This document shows positions 1 through 11,113 of a stretch of DNA of 64,000 bases, in pieces. Origin of the DNA: Odobenus rosmarus divergens (taxonomy: Eukaryota; Chordata; Mammalia; Carnivora; Odobenidae). Under the pieces are notes generated by a model, which saw nothing but the letters and a program-made list of their open reading frames with translations, was not told where the DNA came from and did no database searches. The stretch lies in the NCBI RefSeq assembly GCF_000321225.1, contig NW_004451524.1:1-64000 (forward strand), written 5' to 3'. The translations under genes were made by a program, and so were the position numbers. How positions within the stretch are numbered: the stretch's first letter is position 1; the number at the start of each line of letters is the position of its first letter.

Positions 1-170
1 TACCTTCCAGAAAGTGGTCGCTTTTCTGTTCAGAGTGTTGTTACTATTCTTATCTCCGATCTCCTGTTGAGTTGGTAGGTGTTCAGAATGGTTTGATCCC
101 TATTCAGCTGAATTCCTGAGACCAGACGAAATCCAGGTCTCCTACTCCTCCGCCATCTTGCCTTCTCCCG
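1..170 (-). mobile_element. L1 5'UTR fragment, inverted
   Basis: Read on the minus strand this is the start of a carnivore L1 5'UTR. It opens with GGGAGAAGGCAAGATGGCGG and continues to the part about crossing AGCGACCACTTTCTGGAAGG, then runs off the left edge. The very first bases of the element lie at about 168-170 and abut ORF2 sequence in the opposite orientation. This is the arrangement left by a 5' inversion during L1 insertion. It could instead be a second L1 that continues to the left of the window. No ORF1 sequence is visible here. Confidence 0.8.
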
Positions 171-172
171 AC

Positions 173-757
173 ACTATATCATTCTTAAAGGGTCTATCCA
201 ACAAGAAGATCTAACAATTGTAAATATCTACACCCCCAGCATGGGAGTAGCCATCTACATAAGCCAACTGTTAACCAAAATAAAGAGTCCTATTGATAAC
301 AATACGTTAATTGTAGGAGACCTCAATACTCCACTCTCAGCAATAGACAGATCATCTAAGCAGAAAATCAACAAAGAAACCAGAGCTTTGAATGATACGC
401 TGGACCAGATGGACCTCATAGATCTATACAGAACATTCCACCCTAAAACAACAGAATACTCATTCTTCTCAAGCGCTCATGGAACTTTCTCCAGAGTAGA
501 CAACATACTGGGTCACAAATCAGGTGTCAACCGATACCAAAAGATTGAGATTACTCCCTGCATATTCTCAGACCATAATGCTTTAAAACTGAAAATCACA
601 AGAAAAAATTTGGAAGAAATTCAAACACTTGGAAGCTAAAGACCACTCTGCTCAAGAATGTTTGGGTCAACCAGGAAATCAAAGAAAAACTTAAACAATT
701 CATGGAAACCAATGAGAATGAAAAGACATCGGTCCAAAACCTATGGGATACTGTAAA
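173..757 (+). mobile_element. L1 ORF2 fragment (endonuclease region)
   Basis: This is the plus-strand part of a carnivore L1, covering the C-terminal half of the ORF2 endonuclease domain and a little beyond. It joins the inverted 5'UTR at about 171. On the right the match stops near 757, far from any L1 3' end and without a poly(A) tail, so the rest of the element was lost or never copied. No target-site duplication can be defined because the left side is outside the window. Confidence 0.85.
241..639 (+). pseudogene. L1 ORF2p endonuclease remnant
   Basis: This open stretch of 132 codons encodes the C-terminal half of the apurinic-like endonuclease of L1 ORF2p, which nicks target DNA to prime reverse transcription. 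Counting from the first Met, visible motifs are GDLNTPLS (Asp27 and Asn29), FSRVDNILGHK (Asp87) and SDHNAL (Asp111 and His112). These correspond to the family's metal-binding and catalytic Asp, Asn and His positions. The N-terminal third of the domain is missing. Related L1 codons also precede the first Met, from about 185. A frameshift near 600 sends the frame into a stop at 637, while L1-like codons continue in another frame to about 757. No reverse transcriptase domain follows, so this is a dead fragment. Confidence 0.88.
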
Positions 758-1551
758 ATAATGCGTCTTATGGAAGTATTTCACTCAGATATACTGCTGG
801 GCCAAACATGCCATTTAACTATGATTTTTTTCAGAGATACTCATGTAGTTTTAAAATATATGTATATAAGTAGGAAAAAGAAAAAAATAAAGCAGCATAA
901 TAGATATTACCTTAATGGAACTGTCTTACGGATTTGAACGTAGTGTGTTTCATTGTGATGATTTTAAAATATTTGCATTATGTGTGTGTTGAAAACCAAT
1001 ATTAAAAAAATAACTTTATAGAACAGAATGTAAATATGAATTTTGAAGTAATAGTCATGATTGAGGGCAAAATAATTTTCAGAAAATATTTCCTTCTCTA
1101 AGAAGCTTATTATTATAATCATACTACAGATGTTAGAAAATAAGGCACAAAACACATTTAGTTGAAGTCATTTTGTGATGCATTAAGTTAATAGAAAGGT
1201 TTGCATCAGCTTTTTCTGTTCCTAGTTAAGTTCAGTTTTTACTGGCATTCACTTTTTGGGGGGGGCAAGAAAGACTGGGTTATCCCCCCACTGTATACAC
1301 ACATAGCACAAAAACACACATGTATAGAAGTTAATGCTTCATATAGCCAGTGAGTCACAAATTGTACCATACTGTTACTAAAACTCCCTACTTTCAGTTG
1401 AAATGTGGAAAGAGTCACCTTTTTTTTAATATATAGAAGCAAAAATATTCCCATAATTGCTACAGACTGGGTGTACTTGGAGTGGAACTATATTTCCTTC
1501 TCAATCATATACTTTATTGAAGAATGCAGCATTCACTTTAAACCTTGCTCT
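758..1551. other. Unassigned AT-rich DNA
   Basis: I recognise no repeat family, gene or RNA here. It contains a nine-base G run near 1258-1266 and several T-rich patches. The short open frames look like chance. Confidence 0.5.
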
Positions 1552-1767
1552 CTTTTTTTTAACTTTGTTTTTAATTTTTTTTTTTTTTTTAGATTTTATT
1601 TATTTATTTGACAGAGAGAGCACAAGTAGACAGAGTGGCAGGCAGAGGGAGAGAGAGAAGCAGGACCCCCCGAGCAGGGAGCCCAATGTGGGACTCGATC
1701 CCAGGACCCCGGGATCATGACCTGAGCTGAGGGCAGACACTTAACCAACTGAGCCACCCAGGTGCCC
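1552..1767 (-). mobile_element. CAN-SINE (tRNA-Lys type)
   Basis: The tRNA-like head is on the right (GCCACCCAGGTGCCC on the plus strand) and the T-rich tail on the left, so the element is on the minus strand. The target-site duplication is AAACCTTGCTCT at 1540-1551 and AAACCTTGGTCT at 1768-1779, with one mismatch. The CT-rich part includes a block (plus strand GTAGACAGAGTGGCAGGCAG) that resembles musteloid copies more than the other SINEs here. The long interrupted T tract adds about 40 bases to the tail. Confidence 0.92.
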
Positions 1768-1779
1768 AAACCTTGGTCT

Positions 1780-3508
1780 TTGTGGAGAGAAGTAAAAAAC
1801 AAAACAAAACCCAGCAAAAATACAACCAACCCAAATCCCTGCAATCTAAAATGGAAGCCATAGAACTCCCTTTCCTATCTCCAGAAGACTTTTCTAATTC
1901 TTCTCAATAGGTCCACCTAAATAGAAATATCAGTGATATTCAGTTGTTTCATCTTTAAAATAAAATAATTTACTTCTTAGACTAGATTTCCTCCACCCTG
2001 CTTATATGTAGGCAATTTCTTTTACAAAGTGATCACAGGGAAGAAGCGTAACAGACAGGGGACTGTAAAACAAGGAAGGAAGGTGGACCAGTAAAAGGTC
2101 TCTTTCTGAGCTGACCACTTTATGGAGAGCCCATTAGATAATGATTTTAATAACCAAAGGAGAAAATTACATGGACGGAAGCAGAACGGGGAAAAGTACA
2201 GGGACAGGCTACAACAAAATTCACTGAAGCAATAAAGGAGATAAAAGTTAAGCAAAATGGTATTTAGACGTGCTGGATAAACGAAATGGGGCCACTTCTG
2301 ATAATTAAGACTAACATCTCTAACATTTAGGTCCTTTTTATGCCTTTTTCTTTTTTGCAGTCACATCTCTTCTGTTTTTGAGTCTCAACTCACCTAGTGC
2401 CTCAGATAGAAAAGAAATAGGTAATGCAAATATTTTAGATATTTTACATTTTGGGGTCAGTGTGGGTTTTATATGTTTTTGTTTCCATTTGTATTAAAGA
2501 GTTATAATTAAAACATATGGAAATAGAAATTTTGAAACAAAATTAACAGCACTAAGCCGCAATATTATCAGGTGGCTTCAAAATCTCCCATTTGAGTATC
2601 AAGCTGTATCACCTGAATGAAAAATTGAGAAGCTTAAGTCATTTATGGTGGTCTAATGTAAATTACAAGAAGAGAAATTATAGTCCACAGCCTTTGCTGG
2701 GTGTTGGACCTTAACAGCATGCATAATTCATAGAAAAGTACTGTAAAAGAATATGGAGTAACCTTCAAAAATAAATCAAGGAAAACCAGTTACTAATCTA
2801 CAGAGTAGTTTACCTGGAGGAAGGTAATGTGAAGGAAAACAGTCCATCACTTCACATAGCTTAATGCCATCCCTGATGAAAGTTACCCAGGGCTACATAT
2901 TACACATGGAATAGAAAATATTTACGCCCAAATATCTGCCACTTGGAAAGAAATCAGCCAAACAACGATAAATGAATTTAGCAAAGCAGGTATTAAATTA
3001 AGCAGATAAATTTCACTTTGATTGTGAAGTTCAGCCAGAGGGAAAAGAGTTGGGAGAAGAAGCCATAGCTGGGAGCATCCAAGTTTGTTGTAAGGGGACA
3101 CACAACATAATCAGGCATTAGGACTGAAATTACCCCCACTGTGCATCACTGTTCATCAGTGAGCGGCTAAAAGGCAGTCTAATTTTCTTGATAAACAGTA
3201 AATCTCCTGATGGTAACGGAAAGCAATGCTCAAAAAACTCACCTGTGTATGGAAGAGTTTGGTTTAGATATATTTCCAATTTCATGTTAAGTTCTGATGA
3301 AGTTTATAGACTTTGTGAACATGTTTACTTCATTACTTATAAAGTGTAGTCTAATACCCTCTACCCTACACTTACCTAATACCCTATACTTTACATAAAT
3401 TTTCTTGATTTTTGCAAATATAAAATGGCTGCTAATGTAAGTTTTCAAATTTTGAATCCTCTTATTTACAAATGAGTTTCTATCAAAGTTGATAAATAAG
3501 GCAGATTC
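1780..3508. other. Unassigned single-copy-like DNA
   Basis: This 1.7 kb AT-rich stretch shows no recognisable interspersed repeat, gene or RNA. No long open frame is present. Confidence 0.5.
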
Positions 3509-3527
3509 CAGAAGATAGGATGATTTG

Positions 3528-3649
3528 GGGGCGCCTGGCTGGCTCAGTCACTAGAGCATGTGACTCTTGATCTCAGGGTTGTGAGTTCAAGCCCCATGTT
3601 AGGCATAGAGATTACCTAAAAAAAAAAAAAAAAAACAACAAAAAAAAAA
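3528..3649 (+). mobile_element. Short CAN-SINE (lacks CT-rich block)
   Basis: The head GGGCGCCTGGCTGGCTCAGT begins at about 3529 and is followed by a B-box-like GAGTTCAAGCC. The element then passes straight to an A-rich tail and lacks the CT-rich segment of the long forms. A perfect 19-base target-site duplication, CAGAAGATAGGATGATTTG, flanks it at 3509-3527 and 3650-3668. It belongs to the short SINEC_b-like group together with those at 30.6 and 51.5 kb. Confidence 0.95.
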
Positions 3650-3668
3650 CAGAAGATAGGATGATTTG

Positions 3669-5073
3669 AGGATCAGATATGAAGTTTAGACTATATCCCA
3701 AAGAAATTATCTCCTATAAGATACTGTTAAGCACGACACTTGGCTTGGCTTTGATTTGTATGAGAACACACTCATGGCCTGCTTTTGATTACCTTTGACA
3801 CCTGGACAAAAGGAAGGACTAGATAGAGGAAATTCATAACTATGCCCATCAGAATTCTCTTTGGCCATAAGGGAGAAAGTTAATTGGCGAGCACATGTAC
3901 TTATCTGCTATTACATTCTCTATTGCTTCCAACCTATTTAGGATTCCAGGATCAGTGGAGTGATTAGGGGAAGGGGGACTCTGCATTCCCTGATCTGTTC
4001 CTCACCTAAGCTACCACGGACTTGTGTTGTAATAACCTGTTTTAGTTTACAACAAGGCAGACTTCAAATTCAAGTGTTTACTTGGGAGGTAATTGCAGGA
4101 AACAATTGATAGGGGTTTGAGAAGTGAGACAGGGAAAAGAAAGAAGTCAATAAAGGTTGTGTTTATGGACAGATTTGCCACCAGGCTATGGAGGCTGAAT
4201 CATGGTAAACCCCGAGAATCCGTGTCAGACCTCAGAATTATCCAACCGAGAGACAATGAAGATGGGAACCTTATCTGCCAACTTCATTCCTCCCTTGCTT
4301 TTCCAGCACTTTTATTTAGTCCTTCATGCAGGGGCTGAGAGCAATAGGACACCCTCAGCATGTACCACAGTATCAAGTGCCATGGGTTGATGAGCTGGGC
4401 ACAGACTAAATTTACTATAAGTGCCTATTTCTGTGTTGGAGGTTTCCTTGATAATTATTTATACATCCTTTCCAGGTTGAGTTGAACAACAAAGTTGTAG
4501 GGGAGGGCAATCCAGGCAACTCTGTCCAGTAATATAGTACATTGAAATGGGCAGTGTTTGTCCCAAGGGTAGGATTTGGGGACAAAGCTTGGATTTTAAG
4601 AATAATTTCGTTCATTGGTCCTCAAGGCTGGATTTATCTCCAACTTATCTAAACTTCCACGAATTTGCAGCGATTTGAATTCCATGGGGAAACGTAGACT
4701 GCAGTAAAAGGCTTCATGGATTTCAAGAGGACGCTCATTGTAGAAATTAGGGGTGGCGATATCTGCAAAGTGATTTGTTCATTTTAATTGCATTGATTCC
4801 ACTCTTGTCAAGGGGGTAGACTTCCGGAAAATAAACTTCTTGAAAAGAATTTAAGGGAGTGTGGATGAAGATGGTTTCATGCACTTTATGAGTCAGGCTC
4901 TCTCTGGATACCCATCAATTAGAGGTGAAGACAATAAAAGGAAAAATTTGCCCCATCTGGTTCTACATAAAACTCCCCAAGAGCTTTGACAAAAAGTCTT
5001 CCCTGTGAAGAGAGGCCAGATCTCTGGGGAGGCATTTGTTTTTCAGGCTTGTTGAAATGCTTTTCTTTTTCAG
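3669..5073. other. Unassigned single-copy-like DNA
   Basis: No repeat family is recognised with confidence. The part from about 3900 to 4400 has a texture like very old LTR sequence, but I could not assign it. Open frames at 4093-4338 and 4202-4390 show no known domain. Confidence 0.4.
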
Positions 5074-5284
5074 GGATGTTATTTCAGTAGAGCCAGATGA
5101 GATGCGCTTGCTATTTTTACAAGTTTTTAAAGGCTTAAGCAGGGCAAATATGTCTCTTCAAGCTGCCTTGTGCAATAAGCCTGATGCTAAGGCAGCTTTA
5201 TGTCCCATAAAGAGTAACATTAGCCTCATGGAGCTACCGGTGATTTTTGATAATCTTGAGGATGATTCCTTAGTATCAGATTAG
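5074..5284 (+). other. Candidate 3'-terminal coding exon (unconfirmed)
   Basis: A pyrimidine tract, TTTTCTTTTTCAG, ends at 5073 and looks like a splice acceptor. From there an open frame of about 70 codons, entered in phase 2, runs to a TAG stop at 5282-5284. AATAAA follows at 5335-5340. The predicted peptide is not low-complexity and contains ISVEPDEMRLLFLQVFKGLS near its start and ELPVIFDNLEDDSLVSD at its end. I do not recognise the protein. The same DNA is open without a splice from an ATG at 5036, so the acceptor is not required to explain the frame. It could be a real last exon, a decayed pseudogene or chance. No other exon was found nearby. Confidence 0.25.
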
Positions 5285-5340
5285 TGTAGGAAAGGCTTGT
5301 ATTATTTTCCAATGTTTAAAAGCTACCAATGTAAAATAAA

Positions 5341-5799
5341 TTATGTTTTGACCAAAATGTTTTTGCTCTGTTTGGCCAAGTTGAGCCAAGACAATCTATA
5401 TTTTTACTGGGTACAGGAATTTAGGCTTTGGAGGAGAAATTTTTTTATTATTATTATTCGATATATGGCTCGCTCTCTCTCACATTTCTGTATCTGGCTC
5501 TGACCATTAATGTTATCATTGGGGTTTTGTGTCTCTTTTACATGATACTCCCCACCTGCAAGACCTGCTACCATTTAAAACAAAGTATACTAAAGACGGG
5601 GTTTATTTCTTCATTCAAAATTCACATTTCTAGTAGCAGTGTTTTACTTGACTCACAAACTTGTATTCTTAGATTTTAAAAATATTTCTTTGTCCTAGAG
5701 TATTGAGTAAAATCTCTACATCTTACTTATTTATTCTAAGATCAAAATCCTTATATGATTCCTGTTTTCCAGTCATAAATCTAGTTGCTTCCCAATGAA
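5341..5799. other. Unassigned AT-rich DNA
   Basis: Nothing is recognised apart from a short T-rich (ATT)n run near 5443-5457. Confidence 0.5.
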
Positions 5800-6120
5800 C
5801 AGCGACAGCCCTATTTCTGGCTTTCTTGCTGTCCTAGCTTCTCCCATCTTCAGTCTGTCCTACTTGTAGAAGCAAGATTTATCAACAAATTAATTTTTGA
5901 TTATATAAAGCACTTTTTTGGGGGGAGTAATTTTGAAATGGCTTCCAGTTATTTTTTGAAGTTTAGGTCCCTGAATGCGGTTCTCCATAAACTGTTCACA
6001 GCCCACTTCCTTCATTGTCCTAAGTTTTCTCCTGTCTTCTGTGTCATTCTCTTCTATTCACATAACAAATCAAGACACGTACTTGTGCCTCTATCTTTGG
6101 GCATGTTGGAGATAGTATTT
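5800..6120 (+). repeat. L2 LINE remnant
   Basis: The order of phrases follows the 3' half of mammalian L2: CTTCAGTCTGTCC, AAATGGCTTCCAGTTA, then CATTCTCTTCTATTCACATA and TTTGGGCATGTTGG. Divergence is high, as expected for a repeat that predates placental mammals. The boundaries are approximate. Confidence 0.6.
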
Positions 6121-6153
6121 GCAAATCGATAACCCTGTATTTGCCACCTCTGC

Positions 6154-6182
6154 CACACACACAAGCATGCACACACACACAC
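6154..6182. repeat. (CA)n microsatellite, interrupted
   Basis: Two short CA runs are separated by AAGCATGC. Confidence 0.9.
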
Positions 6183-6239
6183 TTTCTGTTTTCTTCTGAA
6201 AGCTGCTCAAGATTTGACCCTGGGCAGCACCAAGTCTCA

Positions 6240-6370
6240 AAGTCCCTGGATTATAATGTCACTCATTTATTGTGCAGCTTGGGAAAGCCCTGACCTCTGT
6301 GAGCCTCACTCTCATTGCCAATAGGATGAAGGAGATGAAAGAGGTATTTTCTAAGGTGGATTCAATATTG
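6240..6370 (+). repeat. MIR SINE fragment
   Basis: The core reads CAGCTTGGGAAAGCCCTGAC, then CTCTGTGAGCCTCACTCTCA, then ATAGGATG. This follows the MIR core order (CTTGGGCAAGTCACTTAACC, then CTCTGTGCCTCAGTTTCC, then TAAAATGGG). It is old and diverged. Confidence 0.6.
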
Positions 6371-7734
6371 AACCTTTTAAAATTTGTAATACAATAGGAA
6401 ATCTTTTTTGATTAACTATACCTGGCTATTATCACTAGTCACGCCATTTCAGAGATTGTTTAGCACCTAGCTGTTTCTGTGCAGTTAATGTATGTCTTTG
6501 TCAGTTACTGCCACTAATAAATTACGAGCTTGGAGTTTGCCTAGTACAGTCATTCAGGAAATGTGCAAATCATTAGCACACGTAAGAGCTCTCCCTCACA
6601 ATTTGGTTGTGTTTCTAATAGAGTTCTGTGTGCTGAGAAATACAAGTATCAGTGATTGTTTTTTTTCAGTAATGCTGATTGGGAAAGTATGAACTTGCAT
6701 TTTTTAAATGTGCTGTTTTTTCTTTTCTTTTTTTACCCTTGTAACAACAAATACCAAATTTAAATTTCAACATTACCTCTGAATTGGAGCTCTTTGCCAA
6801 CTTCCCTTAAGTTTATGCCCCCCAATGAGCTGAATGACAACACGTTGGGAGCCAAGAGCTTCATTTCTCTGCCATATTTTACTTTTAAAAACTCCACGTC
6901 ATATAGCAGTGCCCAATGTGATCATTAAATAAAACTGTAATTAAGGTGACATAGGCAGTTTGGGTAATTAGAGTCTTGCTGTAACTGTAAGAGTAAAAAT
7001 AACATTCCCCAGTGCTGAGATGGGGCAGCTGTGGGCTCCTGCTGATAATGTGCCTTGGCAATTTAACATGACTAATTGTGAGAGCACTTCTTCACAGGGG
7101 ATTGTGTTAATCTCCCAAAGTTCTTCTATCTCTGTAGTTTCTAGAGGCCATATAGTTTTGTTTGTCCAAGTGCTGCTATTTCTCCCTTGCTTTGTAACCG
7201 TCCCCCACTCCAGTTTCCTGGTCTCAGTGGAGTCTGCTGGGACTCACTGTTATAGCTGTCTTGATAGGCTGCCAGTTCTGACTTTCCGAATGAGAAAAGA
7301 CTTAGGAAACAGGCAGACAGCAGCATACAGGGTGGATGCTGGGTGGGGCCTGAGAGCATCTTGTCAACTCTTCCCTTCTCAGTGGAGTATTCTGAGTGTT
7401 AGAGTTTTTAAGTGTGCTATCCAAAGTCGTTGAATGACAAGGGTTGTGATGTCCCCAAATCTGGCCACATATCAAAGTCATCGGAAAAGAGCTTTTCTTC
7501 CATTATTTTGAACCTGTCTAAGGACTGTTCTCTTCAGCTCTAGGCCCTCTTCCTCATTTCCACATGCATAGTCCCTACTCATTCTTCAAGATCATACTCA
7601 TTCTGAACAGCCTTGAGAAAGACCGATCTTGGCAAATGGTATTTCCATTATCCGAGGAGGCCAAGCAGAAACATGGTGGTCCTCTTGATTTCCATCCTTG
7701 ATTCCTTCCTCGTTCCCTGAATCTTTCACCTTTG
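6371..7734. other. Unassigned DNA, possible weak L2 part
   Basis: I recognise no gene or RNA. Around 7570-7640 the phrase CTCATTCTTCAAGATCATAC faintly resembles L2 and may belong to the L2 that follows. The 137-codon frame at 7020-7433 has no recognisable domain. Confidence 0.4.
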
Positions 7735-8060
7735 ATCTCTTGAGTAACCCTCTCTTCCACTGCCACTGCCGTGGATGAAACAACTTAAACATTTCTCTCT
7801 CTTGGCCTGACTCTTGCCTTGTCCTTTCTAGCCGATTCTCCAGGCTCATACAAGGTCATTCTAACACACCCATCTGAACTCATGTCCCTCCCCTGGCCTA
7901 TACTGCATTTTTGCTCCACTTTACTTTGAGGATAGAATTTTATTCCATTTCAGGACATGCAGGATTTTCTATGATGGAGCCCTTATCTACTTTTCCAGTC
8001 TGACCTCTCAGCATTCCACATCCTTACTGCTGAGTTCTCTGTAATATTAAACCATTTACA
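7735..8060 (+). repeat. L2 LINE remnant
   Basis: The order of motifs matches L2: a CTTGCCTTGTCC-like stretch, TTCTAACACACCCATCTGAA, CATGTCCCTCCCCTGGC, AGGATAGAATTTTATTCC, then TCTACTTTTCCAGTCTGACC. Many small insertions and deletions are present, and no reading frame survives. Confidence 0.65.
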
Positions 8061-8619
8061 CTTCAGAGTTAGCACTTGAACAATCCTGAGTGTAAGTGCC
8101 TTAATGTAGGCGTCCTACGGCACCTTACTTTCTTCACCTTGCTCCTGGCCCTGCATGATTGTAGTCAAACCTCTGTTCACAATGATTGACTGCTAGTCCA
8201 GGCACACAGCCAAGCATAACTATAAGATATCGTTTGGACTTGATGAAAGTATGGAAGAGAAAAGTCTTAAAGTAAAAGTAAGGATCTGAAGAAATAAACA
8301 TGCAGTTAATATCATTGCATGAAAGAGAATGGATTATGTATTTGGTGGCAGAAAAATATGCTACAATGTCCATAGAAAGCAGCTCTTTGGGAGTTAGGGA
8401 AGGGGGGGAATAACAATGGTTGGAATCACTGTGTAAGACACTCTTATGAAATGGTGGATCAGAATAAAGATGAGAACATGGCCTTCCACAAAACAGCACC
8501 AACTAAGGCAGAGGAAGGTGAATATAACATGGGGTAGGGACAGAGAGTTCATGCAGATGTATGATACATATATGCACACAGGAAGTCAGCAAAATCTTTG
8601 GGAAGAATATACTGCACCA
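8061..8619. other. Unassigned DNA
   Basis: Nothing is recognised. The first 100 bases could be a further decayed part of the L2 to the left. Confidence 0.45.
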
Positions 8620-8628
8620 TTTTTGAGT

Positions 8629-8818
8629 TTTTTTTTTAAGATTATTTATTTATTTTGAGAGAGAGAGAGAACGAGTGGGGCAGGGAGGAGCAGAGGGAGA
8701 CGGAGAAGCAAGCTCCCCACTTAGCAGGGAGCCTGACACAGGGCTCAGTCCCAGGGCCCCGGGATCATGACCTAAGCCCAAAGCAGACACTTCACCGACT
8801 AAGCCACCGGGTGCCCCG
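8629..8818 (-). mobile_element. CAN-SINE
   Basis: The head is on the right (GCCACCGGGTGCCCC, missing a few bases of the usual GCCACCCAGGCGCCCC) and the tail on the left (TTTTTTTAAGATTATTTATT). The target-site duplication TTTTTGAGT lies at 8620-8628 and 8819-8827. Confidence 0.92.
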
Positions 8819-8827
8819 TTTTTGAGT

Positions 8828-9228
8828 CTTATATAACTGAGATTTAGGTATTTCTGCTAAATTACCTGTTTGTTAATAACACAATCATTTTCTTAGATTT
8901 GCTCCTTGGAGTCCACTTATTTTTCTTGTTCTTCTTTCCCCTCTATGTTCGGTCAACTGCTGGTGTTATATAGAATCATTCTCCTCAAAGCTCACCCATC
9001 TGTACTCTCTAGTGGGCTTTCAGTTATTTATTCCAAGCATCTTTTTTCATTTTAGTGGGAAATGGTATTTAGATTTAAAAATCTGGAGGCTGAGGGCTCC
9101 CCACTTCTGAGCTGGGTAATTATTTCCAGGCCTTTTCAATGGAGGTAGCTAGGTATGTTTTTGTTTTTAATTTTCCAGAGAAAATGTATTATATGCTCAT
9201 ACTGATATTTCTGATTCAAATTTAGAAT
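8828..9228. other. Unassigned DNA
   Basis: Nothing is recognised. Confidence 0.5.
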
Positions 9229-9271
9229 TATATGTATATATATATATGTATATACATACACATATATATAT
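9229..9271. repeat. (TA)n/(TATG)n microsatellite
   Basis: Alternating TA with a few G and C interruptions sits at the 3' end of the adjoining minus-strand L1. It probably grew from that element's A-rich tail. Confidence 0.85.
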
Positions 9272-9398
9272 TTATTATGTTCAGTTAGCCAACATATAGT
9301 ACATCATTAGTTTTTGATACAGTGTTCAATGATTCATTAGTTGCATATAACACCCAGTGCTCATCACAACACGTCCCCTTCTTAATACCCATCGAGTT
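9272..9398 (-). mobile_element. L1 3'-end fragment
   Basis: The plus strand reads TGTTCAGTTAGCCAACATAT, then AATGATTCATTAGTTGCATA, then ACACCCAGTGCTCATCACAA. This is the reverse complement of the carnivore L1 3'UTR end. It is heavily 5'-truncated, with only about 125 bases present. Confidence 0.85.
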
Positions 9399-10439
9399 TT
9401 CATTCTTGGATTTAATATTTATATATCTTTTACAATGAAATCTTGATTAAAATAATTCCTCATTTCCTTTATTCTACTTTGTGTGTGTGTGTCTGTACCT
9501 GTTTGTGTGTATCTATATAGATATAGACTAAGAGTATCAATATTATTGTAAGCAGTATTACTCAACACAGTTTAAGATTTCTCTGTTTTGAGGATGTCTC
9601 CCACTAGTCAAATTGCTTTGTTTTAAATTCACTTGAATTAAATACTTCCTGGGTTGTTAAGCAATTGCAGTAGTAGTTAGGTTTATCTGTTTCACTTTGC
9701 TTTTGACTTTTATGAATTAAGTTACTTGGAAACAGTTTGATCCTGTTCAGTTTTTCTATTAAGCTTTATTCCGTGAAACCAAGGCAACATTTAGTATAGA
9801 GGTAATTTTGCCTCACTACTGATGTCAGACCCCAAAATTAAACCTTGGTGCAAATGAGTTATATATTTGCAAATGACATACATTGCTAGACTCTCCTCTA
9901 TATGGGTGTTGTACCATTTTTCCTTCCTAGCAACAATGTATGGAAAGTGTCTCCTTTTTTTCAATCTTGTCAACCAAGTAAATGGTCCACCTGTTTGCAA
10001 TAAAATAGGTGATGAATATGTTGGTTTACAAACTGGTCCTGGTACATGGAGGGCAAGGAGAGACCTTCAGATTGGCAGGTGACAGACAGGTTTGATAAGC
10101 AAGGGAATCAATCTACTTACAAGGCTTTTCTTGGGCAGCTACAAGAAGAGCAGATCTCCACATCTGCCTTTTGGGATCTTAAAAGTTTATATAGAGACAT
10201 TAACTGGGTTCAGTCTTGTATGCCATCCAGATTTTCTCAACAACATCTTACTCTCTTAAGACTGTCTCCTTGGAACAGTTTCCACTGTGGGACCAGTGGG
10301 TGAAATACACATTCCAAGGATAGTGGAAGGGATCAAAGACCCTCCAGTTGCCTGTGTCCAGCTCTTGGGTCAACTAGTGGCTATGTCCTCTTGATTACTT
10401 CCTCCAACAAAATGATATCTCCAAGTATTTCTAATCTTT
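9399..10439. other. Unassigned DNA
   Basis: It contains a short GT-rich run at 9481-9510. The segment 9990-10310 has few stops and a texture of old LTR DNA, but I could not assign it. Confidence 0.4.
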
Positions 10440-10800
10440 ATTTCTCTTGTAAGAAATAAGTAAGGTTGAATATCTTTATTTTTAAGTGAAGAGCAATTTA
10501 CATTCATTTTTCTGTGAACTCCCTGTGCATGGCTCTTGCCCATTTTTGTCTTTGGGTGTTCTTCATTTTTAGGTGCTCTTCATATAGTAAGGATATAAAT
10601 TGCAAATATTGTCCTAGTTTATAATTTATCTTTTTATTTGCTCTGGTATTTTCACCACATAATTTTTTTTTACATGGTCAAATTTACTGATCATATATTA
10701 TTTCTAGATTTTGAGACATAGTTTAGAAAAGCTTTCCCTAATACTAGTTTATAGAAATTTATCCATGCTTTCTTCTAATATCTCATTTTAACTTTTCCCA
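10440..10800 (-). repeat. Old L1 (L1M) ORF2 remnant
   Basis: Plus-strand phrases such as CATATAGTAAGGATATAAAT, TGCAAATATTGTCCTAGTTT and ACATGGTCAAATTTACTGAT match the reverse complement of old L1 ORF2 near its C-terminal part. The copy is strongly diverged and no frame survives. Confidence 0.65.
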
Positions 10801-10922
10801 CAGTACTAAGCAATTATCTAAATACCATTTTTAAAAAGTAAATCATTTTTTCTCCACTGCTTTGATGTGAAGGCTTATCATATACTCAGTTTCCATATTG
10901 GTTATCAACTTTTGCAATATGC

Positions 10923-11113
10923 TTTTTTAAAAGATTTATTTATTTGAGAGAGAGAGAGAGAGCAAGCATGGAGGGAGGGGCAGAGGGAAAGGGAGAGAAA
11001 GAATCCCAAGCAGACTCCACACTGGGGACAGAGCCCACAGTGGGGCTCTGTCTCATGACCCTAAGCCAAAACCAAAAGTCAATGCTCAATCAACTTTGCC
11101 ACCCAGGCACCCC
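10923..11113 (-). mobile_element. CAN-SINE
   Basis: Head on the right (GCCACCCAGGCACCCC), tail on the left (TTTTTTAAAAGATTTATTTA). I could not pin down a clean target-site duplication. Similar CTTTTGCAATAT and CTTTTGCAACAT strings lie on both sides but not at the edges. Confidence 0.9.

Noticed and set aside
3529..3600. tRNA-like A- and B-box sequence
   Set aside because: It is the tRNA-derived head of a SINE with a target-site duplication. It lacks an acceptor stem, and the same holds for all the other SINE heads.
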